A stretch of DNA of 13,052 nt, from NCBI GenBank assembly GCA_003485825.1, contig DNHN01000145.1:1-13052 (forward strand). Reading direction: 5' to 3'. The stretch comes from Bacteroidota bacterium (lineage in GTDB: Bacteria; Bacteroidota; Bacteroidia; NS11-12g; UBA9320). The notes beneath the pieces are model-generated. The model did no database searches. It had not been told where the DNA came from and worked only from the letters and a program-made list of their open reading frames with translations. This document shows, piece after piece, positions 1 through 7,470 of this stretch (the stretch's first letter is position 1; every line of letters starts with the position of its first letter). The position numbers and the translations under genes are program-made.

Positions 1-36
1 AATAGTGGTTTCGCATTAAATAGAGGTATTCATAGC

Positions 37-68
37 AAAAAAAAAGGCCAAGAGCCTCCTTTTTTTTT
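37..68 (-). terminator. Rho-independent terminator after the acyltransferase gene
   Basis: Nine A residues (37-45) and nine T residues (60-68) flank a G/C-rich centre. On the minus strand this reads A9, GGAGGC, TCTTG, GCC, T9, so a GGC/GCC hairpin, or an extended A/T-rich stem closed by GG/CC, is followed directly by a T run. It begins 11 nt past the acyltransferase stop codon, where an intrinsic terminator would be expected. The A/T symmetry means it could also act on a plus-strand transcript entering from the left. Confidence 0.75.
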
Positions 69-79
69 GTTATCGACTA

Positions 80-1348
80 TCACTGTAGCGCTGAGACTAT
101 TTCTTGTCTCATGCTGCGTAGACTATCCTGCTCCTTATCATCCATCCCTCTCCACTTTAGCTCTTTCCAAAGGTGAGGTAATGCCTCTACGACTCTAAAC
201 CAGCAAATGGCTCCGTAAAGGGCTACCGGAATCAGAGTCCAGACCCACCAATGATGGGGTAAAAACACCGCTGTAAGTATAACAAGCCCTAGAATTAGGA
301 GCGTAGCATGTCCTGAACCTATTCCTACTTTTACCGCATCGCGAAACACAATATTTTTAAATTTACGCTTCACAAAACGATCATTTAGTTTAAACAAAAG
401 TGACCAGACCAGGAAAATTGGGAAACTAATTCCGAAGGTAATCAAGGCAATCAACGCAGATAGGTAGTCAAAACCTCTATTCCCTACGTTTGAATCCAGC
501 ACCTTAGCCTGATTTAAGCTAGACATATACTTCCTTACTTTCTCTGCCAAATCACTATTCATTGCATTCGCCTTAGCAATAGATAGTTTCCAACGGTTGT
601 TTATTTTGAACGGTATAGATTCATAATTCTCATTTACCATAAGGTCATGTACAAATTCCTTTTCTTCTGTAAACTCTCCTTTGGTCACTACGAATGACTC
701 ATCAAACGCATCTTGCACCTTAGCCGTAACCATTTTGATAAAGTCACGCTCATTGTTTTCGATCATCTCCCGATAATCTTTTACGCGTATCGGTTTGTGA
801 TAGGTCACATGAATAGTCTTAAACATATTTGGCCAAAAGCTCGTATAGTTTAATGCGGTAGGGACCACGTAAAGATCCATCTCATGATTACTTCGTTTAG
901 CCATTTCTGCGGCGATAGAACCCGTCCCATTTTTCAACGGAAGTAGCGATTTTTCTGGGTAAGCAACACCTTCTGTAAAGATAAGTATTCCGTGTTTTAG
1001 TTTAAAACGTTCAAACAGCTCATCCATGGTTCTAGCGTTGCCACTTCTAGCTGTTTTGGGGTCTGCATCTCGTGCTCTAAAAATGGGCAGAATGCGCATA
1101 CTCCTGAGCATATAATTAGCAAAAGGTTTAGCGAATGCATCACCTCTAGCCAGCGTATACACTCGTCTACGACTCATATGCTCAAAGACTACTCCGTCAA
1201 AAAAGGAATTTGGATGAGTACTCGCTATCAGTACTGGAACACCTTCCTTAAAATGCTCTGTGCCATCGAAGTGCACCTTACGTATCATAGCTCCTACAGG
1301 GAGTCTTAGTACGTTTCTAATAATGTGAAAAGCCCACTCGTTTACCAT
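80..1348 (-). CDS. PlsC-like glycerolipid acyltransferase with C-terminal membrane helices
   Basis: A 422-residue membrane acyltransferase of the 1-acylglycerol-3-phosphate/glycerol-3-phosphate acyltransferase superfamily, expected to move an acyl chain onto a glycerolipid precursor at the inner face of the cytoplasmic membrane. The acyltransferase block is N-terminal: the catalytic His/Asp pair is HPNSFFD at residues 45-51, with five residues between H and D instead of the usual four, and the substrate-binding motif FTEG is at 124-127 followed by LLPLKNGTG. Residues 295-319 and about 345-383 are hydrophobic and should form two or three membrane helices, a tail not present in minimal PlsC. 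The start lies 1 nt after the dnaG stop, so the gene is almost certainly translated from the dnaG transcript. The exact acyl acceptor cannot be read from the sequence. Confidence 0.85.
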   Translation of the reverse strand: MVNEWAFHIIRNVLRLPVGAMIRKVHFDGTEHFKEGVPVLIASTHPNSFFDGVVFEHMSRRRVYTLARGDAFAKPFANYMLRSMRILPIFRARDADPKTARSGNARTMDELFERFKLKHGILIFTEGVAYPEKSLLPLKNGTGSIAAEMAKRSNHEMDLYVVPTALNYTSFWPNMFKTIHVTYHKPIRVKDYREMIENNERDFIKMVTAKVQDAFDESFVVTKGEFTEEKEFVHDLMVNENYESIPFKINNRWKLSIAKANAMNSDLAEKVRKYMSSLNQAKVLDSNVGNRGFDYLSALIALITFGISFPIFLVWSLLFKLNDRFVKRKFKNIVFRDAVKVGIGSGHATLLILGLVILTAVFLPHHWWVWTLIPVALYGAICWFRVVEALPHLWKELKWRGMDDKEQDSLRSMRQEIVSALQ

Positions 1349-1349
1349 G

Positions 1350-3323
1350 TTATCGTATTACGTTTCCTAGTTGATCGGTTATCTTTTTTCTAAACTCTTG
1401 GAGGTTGGCCTGTACTTCAAGGCTAATTTTTATATCCTCTTCCGTCTCTGCTTCCTTTAAGCTTTCTTGATTTTCTAACATCAATATTTCTATGTGCTTT
1501 AGTTTCACATAGTTTAAGTTTTGCACTACCTGATGCTTGTAGCCATCCTCGTCTGTCTTTACTACTTTCTCAAAATTATCGAACCAACCCGGGCTGATCG
1601 TGTAACGCATAGAAAGCACCTCTGCCGCCACCTTACTCGTAGTGGCATTTCGGATAAAATACAGCTCATTGAGCACTTTGTGCTCCTCCAAATAAGCATG
1701 AGCCTCTTTAAATATTGGGGCCAAGTCTTCAGACACTGGCCAAATTTCATCTTCCTCTAGTTCTTTGAATATGAACTGAGCTACCGTTTGTTCTTCATCA
1801 AACTCCTTGTCTGCATAGAGAATAAGCGTTTTAAGCAGCTCTTCCTCTTGGTAATTCTTCTTATCCTCTAATAATGCTGGCGGAGTATGCATCTCCCCGT
1901 AATCTGGCACATAGTCAAAGTCTGGCGGAGGTCCGTCATTCCTATGCTGTTCTTCTACACGCGCTTCTCTACGTACCTCTCTATCCTTCTGCCTGCGGTT
2001 ATCCAGTTTGAATTTATTGACCTCATCCACAAGAATACGCTCTGGTATCTCAAAAAGTGCTGCGGCTTCATTGATAAATGCAGCTCTTTTAAGTGGATCT
2101 GGTAAAGCTGCTATGTTCTCTGCTACGGATCGAGCTGCTTCTGCTTTTTTTATGGGGTCGTGCTTATTATCACCCAGTTTTATTTCGGCGATGAGCTCTA
2201 TGAAATTTTGAGCCTTTTCGGCTACGTATCCCTGAAACTCTGCCGTACCTCTTTTCTGTATGAAACTATCTGGATCTTCATCAGCGGGGAATAATGCTAC
2301 ACGCACGTTTAGATCTGCTGCTAAAAGCGTACTGATATGTTTTAGACTCGCATTTACACCCGCCACATCTCCATCAAAAAGCATGGTAATGTTATGCGAA
2401 AATCGTTTTATCAATCGTGCTTGCTCCTCGGTAAACGCTGTACCACTAGCAGCTACTACATTCTCTACTCCGCTCTGGTTTAGACTTACCACATCCATAT
2501 ATCCCTCTACTAGAAATACTTGGTCTTTTATGCGGATATCATTCTTGGCTACGCTTAGACCATAGAGTTCCTTACGTTTTTCATACACTACCGTCTCAGG
2601 ACTGTTCAGGTATTTAGGAGCCTTTGTGTCTTTCTTTATTATCCTACCACCGAAGCCTAGCACCTTGCCGCTTACATTGAAAATAGGGAAGACAATACGC
2701 TCTATAAAGGTGTCACGGAGGTTACTTTCTATGACTCCACCATCGTCACTTATCTTTTTTACTAGCCCCGCATCGAATAACTGCTGCGCTCCATATCCAT
2801 TTTTTAGACCTTCATCGAGCAGGTGTGACTTATGCGTGCCACTTAAGCCTATGCTGAATTTATCTATAGTCTGCTGATTAATGCCACGTTCATTTAAATA
2901 AGGCTTGTAAATCACCTTGCCATCTTGGCTTTCATTTAATCGCTCGTAGAAATGTTTTCGTGCAAACTCCAAGCAGGCATACACTCCTTCTTTTACTCGA
3001 GCTTCTTCCTTCAGTTCGTTTACGTCTATTTGCCCTTCTTCTATTGGAATATTGTACTTATCTGCTAGATGCTTGATCGCTAAAGGGTATGAAACACCTT
3101 CGTGCTCCATAATAAACTGGAAAATATTGCCCCCTTGGCCACAACTGAAACACTTAAAAATTCCTTTGCTTGGGGATACACTCATACTGGCATTCTTGTC
3201 ATCGTGAAAGGGACAAAGCCCTTTGTAATTAGCCCCAGCACGCTTCAGTGAAACGTACTCTCCTACCACCTCCTCTATGGGAGCCGTGTCAAAGATTTTG
3301 TCTATGATGGCTTGTGGTATCAT
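1350..3323 (-). CDS. dnaG: DNA primase DnaG
   Basis: Replicative primase, which makes the RNA primers for lagging-strand synthesis. With the start chosen here the protein has 657 residues, normal for the family. The N-terminal CHC2 zinc ribbon uses C37, H40, C58 and C61 (CPFH and CFSC). The central catalytic core carries RIVFPIFN and GFGGR near 209-227, and the TOPRIM metal site has E273 in EGYMD and the DGD triad at 317-319. The C-terminal part, beyond about residue 430, is acidic and poorly conserved, as expected for the helicase-binding region. The open frame extends ten codons further to an ATG at 3353, but MIPQAIIDKI is the typical family N-terminus and the upstream ATG lies inside a palindromic repeat. 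It is the promoter-proximal gene of a pair with the acyltransferase. Confidence 0.97.
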   Translation of the reverse strand: MIPQAIIDKIFDTAPIEEVVGEYVSLKRAGANYKGLCPFHDDKNASMSVSPSKGIFKCFSCGQGGNIFQFIMEHEGVSYPLAIKHLADKYNIPIEEGQIDVNELKEEARVKEGVYACLEFARKHFYERLNESQDGKVIYKPYLNERGINQQTIDKFSIGLSGTHKSHLLDEGLKNGYGAQQLFDAGLVKKISDDGGVIESNLRDTFIERIVFPIFNVSGKVLGFGGRIIKKDTKAPKYLNSPETVVYEKRKELYGLSVAKNDIRIKDQVFLVEGYMDVVSLNQSGVENVVAASGTAFTEEQARLIKRFSHNITMLFDGDVAGVNASLKHISTLLAADLNVRVALFPADEDPDSFIQKRGTAEFQGYVAEKAQNFIELIAEIKLGDNKHDPIKKAEAARSVAENIAALPDPLKRAAFINEAAALFEIPERILVDEVNKFKLDNRRQKDREVRREARVEEQHRNDGPPPDFDYVPDYGEMHTPPALLEDKKNYQEEELLKTLILYADKEFDEEQTVAQFIFKELEEDEIWPVSEDLAPIFKEAHAYLEEHKVLNELYFIRNATTSKVAAEVLSMRYTISPGWFDNFEKVVKTDEDGYKHQVVQNLNYVKLKHIEILMLENQESLKEAETEEDIKISLEVQANLQEFRKKITDQLGNVIR

Positions 3324-3333
3324 TAAGTGACTA

Positions 3334-3341
3334 CAAATAAA
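3334..3341 (-). promoter_or_regulatory. Possible -7 element upstream of dnaG
   Basis: On the minus strand this reads TTTATTTG, one mismatch from the Bacteroidota -7 consensus TAnnTTTG, ending 10 nt before the preferred dnaG ATG. I find no TTG -33 element at the usual spacing, so the call rests on one short motif and on its position. If it is used, transcription would begin downstream of the ATG at 3353, which supports the start at 3323. Confidence 0.25.
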
Positions 3342-3350
3342 CGAATTTAT

Positions 3351-3402
3351 CATGTAGGAACACGCCTCAGAGTAGTGTTCCTACATGTAACGTGTTCCTA
3401 CA
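3351..3402. repeat. Three-arm palindromic (REP-like) repeat between dnaG and the amidohydrolase
   Basis: CATGTAGGAACAC at 3351-3363 is repeated as a perfect inverted copy at 3375-3387, giving a 13-bp stem with an 11-nt loop. A third arm, CGTGTTCCTACA at 3391-3402, is a perfect 12-bp inverted match to 3353-3364 and shares 11 bases in direct orientation with 3375-3385. The left arm can therefore pair with either right arm, and the two hairpins exclude each other. The element fills about half of the 100-nt gap between the divergent genes. There is no T run after either stem, so it does not look like a standard terminator. The compact palindromic form resembles REP-type repeats, but an operator or attenuator is also possible. 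I find no second copy in this window. Confidence 0.8.
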
Positions 3403-3411
3403 AAAATCATT

Positions 3412-3419
3412 TACTTTTG
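3412..3419 (+). promoter_or_regulatory. -7-like element immediately before the amidohydrolase start
   Basis: TACTTTTG matches the Bacteroidota -7 consensus TAnnTTTG exactly and ends 4 nt before the ATG at 3424. If it is a true promoter, the transcript would start at or next to the start codon, giving a leaderless or nearly leaderless mRNA. No clear TTG -33 element sits at the expected distance; that position falls inside the palindromic repeat. Confidence 0.45.
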
Positions 3420-3423
3420 ACCT

Positions 3424-4647
3424 ATGAATCTATCTGAAAAGATAAAACAACTCGCCGAACAGCATTTTGATGATTTGGTAGCTACGCGTAGGCACCTGCA
3501 CAGTCATCCAGAATTGAGCTTTGAAGAATACGAAACCACAAAATTCATCGCCCAAAAACTGCAAGAAAATGGATACAACTTACACGCTATCACAGAAACT
3601 GGCGGCTACATAGATATACAAGGAAAGAATCCAGGCAGTAAAATTATTGCCTTGCGTGGAGACATCGATGCTCTTCCTATCATGGAGCAAAATGACATAG
3701 ACTACAAATCGCAAAACGATGGTAAGATGCACGCTTGCGGGCATGATGTGCATACCACGTGTCTGCTAGGTGCGGTCCGTATTTTACATGAATTGAAAGA
3801 CGAGTTTGAAGGAACAATACGCTGCATTTTTCAACCGGGAGAAGAACGACTTCCTGGCGGAGCAAGCATCATGATAAAAAATGGTGTACTCCAAAATCCT
3901 AAAGTAGAAAAGATCCTTGGCCAACATGTAATGCCGCTCATAGACGCCGGTAAGGTTGGTTTTCGCTCTGGCTTATATATGGCCAGTGCAGATGAAATAC
4001 ACATCAAAGTACTCGGTAAAGGTGGTCACGGAGCACATCCACATCAGAATATAGACCCGGTACTCATAGCGGCACAAATCATTACACAACTGCAGACAGT
4101 AGTAAGTCGACATGCCAATCCTAGCATCCCTAGCGTACTGAGTATCGGCAAAGTAATAGCCAATGGTGCTACCAACATCATCCCAAATGAAGTTACCATG
4201 GAAGGAACTTTTCGCACGTATGACGAAGAATGGCGCATGCGCGCTCATACACTCATAGAGAAAATGTGTAACGATATAGCAGAATCTCACGGAGCCAAGT
4301 GTGAGGCCGAAGTAAGAAAAGGGTATCCGTTTCTCCGAAACGACGAAGAACTCAGTAACCATGCCCGCACTTGGGCAGAGGAATACCTCGGAGCAGAGAA
4401 TGTAGAAGACTTAGAGATATGGCCAGCAGGAGAAGATTTCGCCTATTACTCCCAAGAAATACCTGCTTGCTTTTATAGGCTAGGAATACGCAACCAAGAG
4501 CGTGGAATTACATCTATGCTGCATACTCCTACTTTTGATATCGATGAAAAAGCACTCAAAGTGGGCAGTGGATTGATGGCGTGGCTGGCGGTGAGGGAAT
4601 TGCTCTCGGCACATTCTTCCCCGAAGGTCGAAGAACACTCGAACTGA
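3424..4647 (+). CDS. M20-family metallo-amidohydrolase (N-acyl amino acid hydrolase type)
   Basis: A 407-residue zinc peptidase-fold enzyme of the M20D group, which includes hippurate hydrolases, IAA-amino acid hydrolases and N-acetyldiaminopimelate deacetylases; it should hydrolyse an amide bond between an acyl group and an amino acid. Metal ligands are visible as C105 and H107 in HACGHDVH, E140/E141 in FQPGEE, H168 in GQHV and H367 in LHTPTFDIDE. The dimerisation-domain motif GKGGHGAHPH is at 198-207 and GEDFAYY at 336-342. Length is normal and there is no signal peptide, so it is probably cytoplasmic. The last residues (after about 395) are low complexity and likely dispensable. It leads a plus-strand run with YraN 23 nt downstream. 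The natural substrate cannot be decided from sequence alone. Confidence 0.93.
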   Translation: MNLSEKIKQLAEQHFDDLVATRRHLHSHPELSFEEYETTKFIAQKLQENGYNLHAITETGGYIDIQGKNPGSKIIALRGDIDALPIMEQNDIDYKSQNDGKMHACGHDVHTTCLLGAVRILHELKDEFEGTIRCIFQPGEERLPGGASIMIKNGVLQNPKVEKILGQHVMPLIDAGKVGFRSGLYMASADEIHIKVLGKGGHGAHPHQNIDPVLIAAQIITQLQTVVSRHANPSIPSVLSIGKVIANGATNIIPNEVTMEGTFRTYDEEWRMRAHTLIEKMCNDIAESHGAKCEAEVRKGYPFLRNDEELSNHARTWAEEYLGAENVEDLEIWPAGEDFAYYSQEIPACFYRLGIRNQERGITSMLHTPTFDIDEKALKVGSGLMAWLAVRELLSAHSSPKVEEHSN

Positions 4648-4670
4648 CAATATACATAGTCTTACATCCA

Positions 4671-5039
4671 ATGTCTCAACATAAACAACGACTGGGCAAA
4701 GAAGGTGAAGAGATAGCCACCGCTCATCTTATTCAAGAAAAGTATAAAATACTCGCACGCAATTACCGCAGCGGCAGAGCAGAAATAGATATCATAGCCA
4801 TGAAGGATGACCTCCTGATCATCGTAGAAGTAAAAACGCGTGAAACGGATAAATACGGTAACCCAGAAGAAAGTGTGGGCACTGGTAAAATCAATATGCT
4901 CGCTCAGGGCGCAGAAGACTTTATGCTAGACCGAGATTTACATAACAATGTGCGGTACGACATTATCTCCATCATCAAAAATCAATACAAAACAGATGTG
5001 CATCACATGATAGATGCTTTTTGGCCTGGGTTGTATTGA
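4671..5039 (+). CDS. yraN: YraN family (UPF0102) endonuclease-like protein
   Basis: A 122-residue member of UPF0102/YraN, a widespread family with a PD-(D/E)xK nuclease-like fold and no firmly established role; links to recombination or DNA processing have been suggested. The N-terminal signature RLGKEGEEIA is at 7-16, and the putative active site is GRAEID at 35-40 followed by IIVEVKTR at 50-57, with E38, D40, E53 and K55 in the expected positions. The frame is open further upstream, to 4581, but those 30 extra codons lie within the end of the amidohydrolase gene in another frame and do not resemble the family, whose members begin just before this signature. It lies 23 nt after the amidohydrolase stop, consistent with cotranscription. 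Confidence 0.93.
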   Translation: MSQHKQRLGKEGEEIATAHLIQEKYKILARNYRSGRAEIDIIAMKDDLLIIVEVKTRETDKYGNPEESVGTGKINMLAQGAEDFMLDRDLHNNVRYDIISIIKNQYKTDVHHMIDAFWPGLY

Positions 5040-5085
5040 CACTTATTTCATCTAAGCATTCCACACCTCACTCGTTTATACCATT

Positions 5086-5469
5086 ATGAAAAAATACATG
5101 CCTGTTATTCTACATATTATTCCTGCACTCATTCTAGTACAGACATTATACTTTAAGTATAGTGGAACACCAGAGAGCGTCTATATTTTTGAAACATTAG
5201 GTCTGGAACCACATGGCAGAATAGGAAGTGGTATCGCCGAGCTGATAGCTGCGATCCTGCTCCTTATACCTAAAACTGCTTGGGCTGGTGCTGGACTATC
5301 TCTTGGAATAATAAGCGGTGCGATCATAGCTCACCTTAGTCAACTGGGCACAGAAGTCCAAGGAGATGGCGGATACTTGTTCTTTTTGGCTGTGGTGGTG
5401 TTCGTGACCAGTGCGATAGTGCTCCGGATGAATAGAAAAGAGATTCCTGTAGTTGGGAGTAGACTATAA
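5086..5469 (+). CDS. DoxX-like four-helix membrane protein
   Basis: A 127-residue integral membrane protein with four predicted helices, at about 5-23, 46-62, 66-84 and 97-114. The first-helix pattern ending QTLYFKYSG and the GIAELIAAILLLIP segment at 49-62 are typical of DoxX/DoxD-like proteins, a broad family of small inner-membrane proteins, some tied to redox or thiosulfate metabolism; the function here is not known. It starts 46 nt after yraN in the same direction and may share its transcript. Its last 6 bases overlap the end of the convergent exported EEP-domain gene. Confidence 0.75.
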   Translation: MKKYMPVILHIIPALILVQTLYFKYSGTPESVYIFETLGLEPHGRIGSGIAELIAAILLLIPKTAWAGAGLSLGIISGAIIAHLSQLGTEVQGDGGYLFFLAVVVFVTSAIVLRMNRKEIPVVGSRL

Positions 5470-6747
5470 CTTCACTACTTTACGTCGAAGTACCTCACCA
5501 TTACCAGCAGTAAACGTAAGGTAATACGCCCCTTGTGTCCAGTTAGATACATCATTTATCACCCAAGAGGAGGCCGCCTCCAATGCATAACTTAGCACCT
5601 CTTTGCCTTGAATATCCGTCACTACTAAGTTGCCCGCTTGTGGCACCTGCATGCGCCAATGCAGTTGATTTCCTACTGGATTACTTACTACTAGGAAGTT
5701 ATCTATATGCTGTTCTGATACGCTCGCTATAGTGCGGTTTATCCCCATCTTTATCTCTACAGGAAGGTGATCACTCATCTCGTAAAGTGCTGTAAGTACT
5801 GCACTCGGCACAGCACTATTCGTACCTGTATTTATACTACTGTTGAAATGGTTTCCATCATTTCCCACTGCTCTGTAACTACCCGGTATGTACGCTAATC
5901 CGCGCGTATTGTCCAATAACTCCTGACCACAAAGTACAAAATCAAATCGATCATCTAATCCTCCTCCACTGTGGCAGCTCCCACTGACACGTGTACTCTG
6001 TGTATGTACAGATGCGAAAGCACCACTATTATTCCAAGACCCGGGCTTATTGATAGGGTCTTTAAATCGGATAGCTCTGTTAGGGTCTGCTGTTAAGTTA
6101 ATGAAACCTTGTTCATTACTCGTATACATATTGAAATCTCCAGAGATAACGTAGTTGTGATCCGCTTGGTAATTGTCTCCATGATATTTCATTACTGCTT
6201 CTGTAGCTTGAGCTCGTTCAGCTACATTAGATGAGCCTGAACTTGCCTTAAAATGAGCGACATATACCGTAAGAAAGGTAGTGTCTCCTGCCTCCAGCGC
6301 TGAATTATCTAAGTAATACAAGGTATATGCATCTATCTGTCTTACTATGAACTGCCCCGTGGCTGTCCTGTCTATTTTATCTTGTTTATAGAGCGCTAGC
6401 TTATTTTTATTGTAATACAACATATTACAGAGGCTAGAATTTGCCGAATAATTGCATTGTTTGTAAAAATCACGGCCATTTTTATTGAGTGAATTTTCCA
6501 GTAATCGAGTAGGTGATATACCATCTCCAGCCAACTCATTTACCGTAATTATATCCGGCAGCAGGTAGTCTACTATGGTACTCATGTATACATCTTTTTG
6601 TAAATGGCTATTATTACTTACCGTACAAAAAGTAGAGTAATTCCTATAGTTTAGCACGTTGTAATGCATAAATGTAAGCGTGTCTGTGACAGACTGTGCA
6701 GACACTGCACTCGTTATGATTAAGGCGAAAATAGTAATCTTTCTCAT
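5464..6747 (-). CDS. Secreted endonuclease/exonuclease/phosphatase-fold protein with type IX sorting tail
   Basis: A 427-residue exported hydrolase. Residues 1-18 form a signal peptide with a cut after AVSAQ. The EEP (DNase I-like) domain spans about 24-334, and its catalytic set is visible: N30 in HYNVLNYR, E71 in VNELAGDG, H165 in VAHFK, D204 and N206 in SGDFNMY, D269 in DRFDFVL and the D326-H327 pair in SDHLPV. The final ~75 residues, from about 353, have the beta-rich layout of a type IX secretion (Por) sorting domain: VSNPVGNQLHW, then VTDIQGKEV, WTQGAYYL and a basic end RRKVVKL. It is therefore probably released or anchored at the cell surface. The substrate could be nucleic acid or a phosphoester. 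It starts 26 nt after the phosphatase gene on the same strand. Confidence 0.88.
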   Translation of the reverse strand: MRKITIFALIITSAVSAQSVTDTLTFMHYNVLNYRNYSTFCTVSNNSHLQKDVYMSTIVDYLLPDIITVNELAGDGISPTRLLENSLNKNGRDFYKQCNYSANSSLCNMLYYNKNKLALYKQDKIDRTATGQFIVRQIDAYTLYYLDNSALEAGDTTFLTVYVAHFKASSGSSNVAERAQATEAVMKYHGDNYQADHNYVISGDFNMYTSNEQGFINLTADPNRAIRFKDPINKPGSWNNSGAFASVHTQSTRVSGSCHSGGGLDDRFDFVLCGQELLDNTRGLAYIPGSYRAVGNDGNHFNSSINTGTNSAVPSAVLTALYEMSDHLPVEIKMGINRTIASVSEQHIDNFLVVSNPVGNQLHWRMQVPQAGNLVVTDIQGKEVLSYALEAASSWVINDVSNWTQGAYYLTFTAGNGEVLRRKVVKL

Positions 6748-6754
6748 GAGTCTT

Positions 6755-6762
6755 CAAAGGTA
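6755..6762 (-). promoter_or_regulatory. -7-like element in the gap before the EEP-domain gene
   Basis: On the minus strand this reads TACCTTTG, an exact match to TAnnTTTG, ending 7 nt before the ATG of the secreted EEP-domain protein. It falls within the 26-nt gap after the phosphatase stop, so the second gene may have a promoter of its own, possibly with a near-leaderless transcript. No TTG -33 box is seen at normal spacing, and chance occurrence is possible. Confidence 0.4.
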
Positions 6763-6773
6763 ATCTATCAAAG

Positions 6774-7283
6774 TTAAGCTTCTGTTAAATTGTGCTTCTT
6801 GACCAAGAAATGCAAAAACTCTCCGGTACATCGTTCTACGGTTTGATAACATACTTCGAACCCATCTTCATCACCAAACCATGGGTCTGCTACATCACTA
6901 CCTTCGTCTTCAGTATCAAAGTCCCGTATCTTAAACACTTGGGCGGAAGCTTTCTCTGGTTTTACTTTTTCGGCATTTTGCGCATTGCTGTCATCCATAA
7001 CGAGTAAATAATCATACGTTATAAAATCTTCCGACTTTAATTGCTTACCTTTATGGTTAATGGGTATACGATGCTTCTCTGCTACAGCGATAGTGCGCGG
7101 ATCGGGCGCTTCTCCGATATGGTATGCCGCGGTACCACAGCTAGCCACAACTATTTTATCTGTCAATCCCGCATCCTTTACTCTCTTGGCGAAAACGGCC
7201 TCAGCTAGGGGTGAGCGACAGATATTTCCAAGGCACACAAACATTACTTTTATCATAGGTGAAGTATAACTATTTGTATCCAT
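6774..7283 (-). CDS. Low-molecular-weight protein tyrosine phosphatase
   Basis: A 169-residue cytoplasmic phosphatase of the LMW-PTP family, which removes phosphate from phosphotyrosine in proteins through a cysteinyl-phosphate intermediate. The P-loop CLGNICRS begins at C17, with C17 the nucleophile and R23 the phosphate-binding residue (CX5R). The general-acid Asp is D133 in DPWFGD. The length fits the family plus a short N-terminal extension. The next Met, residue 10 (start 7256), would place MIKVMFVCLGNICRS at the N-terminus, as in many relatives, so that start is a real alternative; I keep the longer form because TATATTTA, close to a -7 element, lies 8 nt upstream of it. It is the first gene of a minus-strand pair with the secreted EEP-domain protein. 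Confidence 0.93.
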   Translation of the reverse strand: MDTNSYTSPMIKVMFVCLGNICRSPLAEAVFAKRVKDAGLTDKIVVASCGTAAYHIGEAPDPRTIAVAEKHRIPINHKGKQLKSEDFITYDYLLVMDDSNAQNAEKVKPEKASAQVFKIRDFDTEDEGSDVADPWFGDEDGFEVCYQTVERCTGEFLHFLVKKHNLTEA

Positions 7284-7416
7284 AAAAACGATAAATATAA
7301 TTTAGACTACGTTTAGAATGACTTCTATATGCTTTATTTTCATACGATTACGCTTCTCCAAATGAAGTTTATTTGTTCTAAAACATCGGGGAGCAAAAAA
7401 ATACTTAGTTGGATAC

Positions 7417-7446
7417 TTGCTATGTTGCACGAATGTCTGATTTTTG
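7417..7446 (+). promoter_or_regulatory. Candidate promoter (-33 TTG and -7 box) for the first DUF456-like gene
   Basis: TTG at 7417-7419 and GATTTTTG at 7439-7446 (one mismatch from TAnnTTTG) are separated by 19 nt, close to the spacing of Bacteroidota housekeeping promoters. Transcription would begin near 7453, about 18 nt upstream of the ATG at 7471. The rest of the 187-nt divergent gap, 7284-7470, holds nothing else I can support. Confidence 0.45.
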
Positions 7447-7470
7447 CACGCAGAAAGAACAACAGCATTT

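Noticed and set aside
3324..3353. Ten-codon N-terminal extension of DnaG starting at an ATG at 3351-3353
   Set aside because: The ATG is part of the palindromic repeat, the extra residues do not resemble DnaG, and MIPQAIIDKI at 3323 is the usual N-terminus.
3973..4362. 129-codon open frame on the minus strand inside the amidohydrolase gene
   Set aside because: Antisense shadow of a gene with complete catalytic motifs; the translation shows no recognisable domain.
4581..4670. 30-codon upstream extension of YraN
   Set aside because: It lies mostly inside the end of the amidohydrolase gene in another frame, and family members begin at the position of the ATG at 4671.
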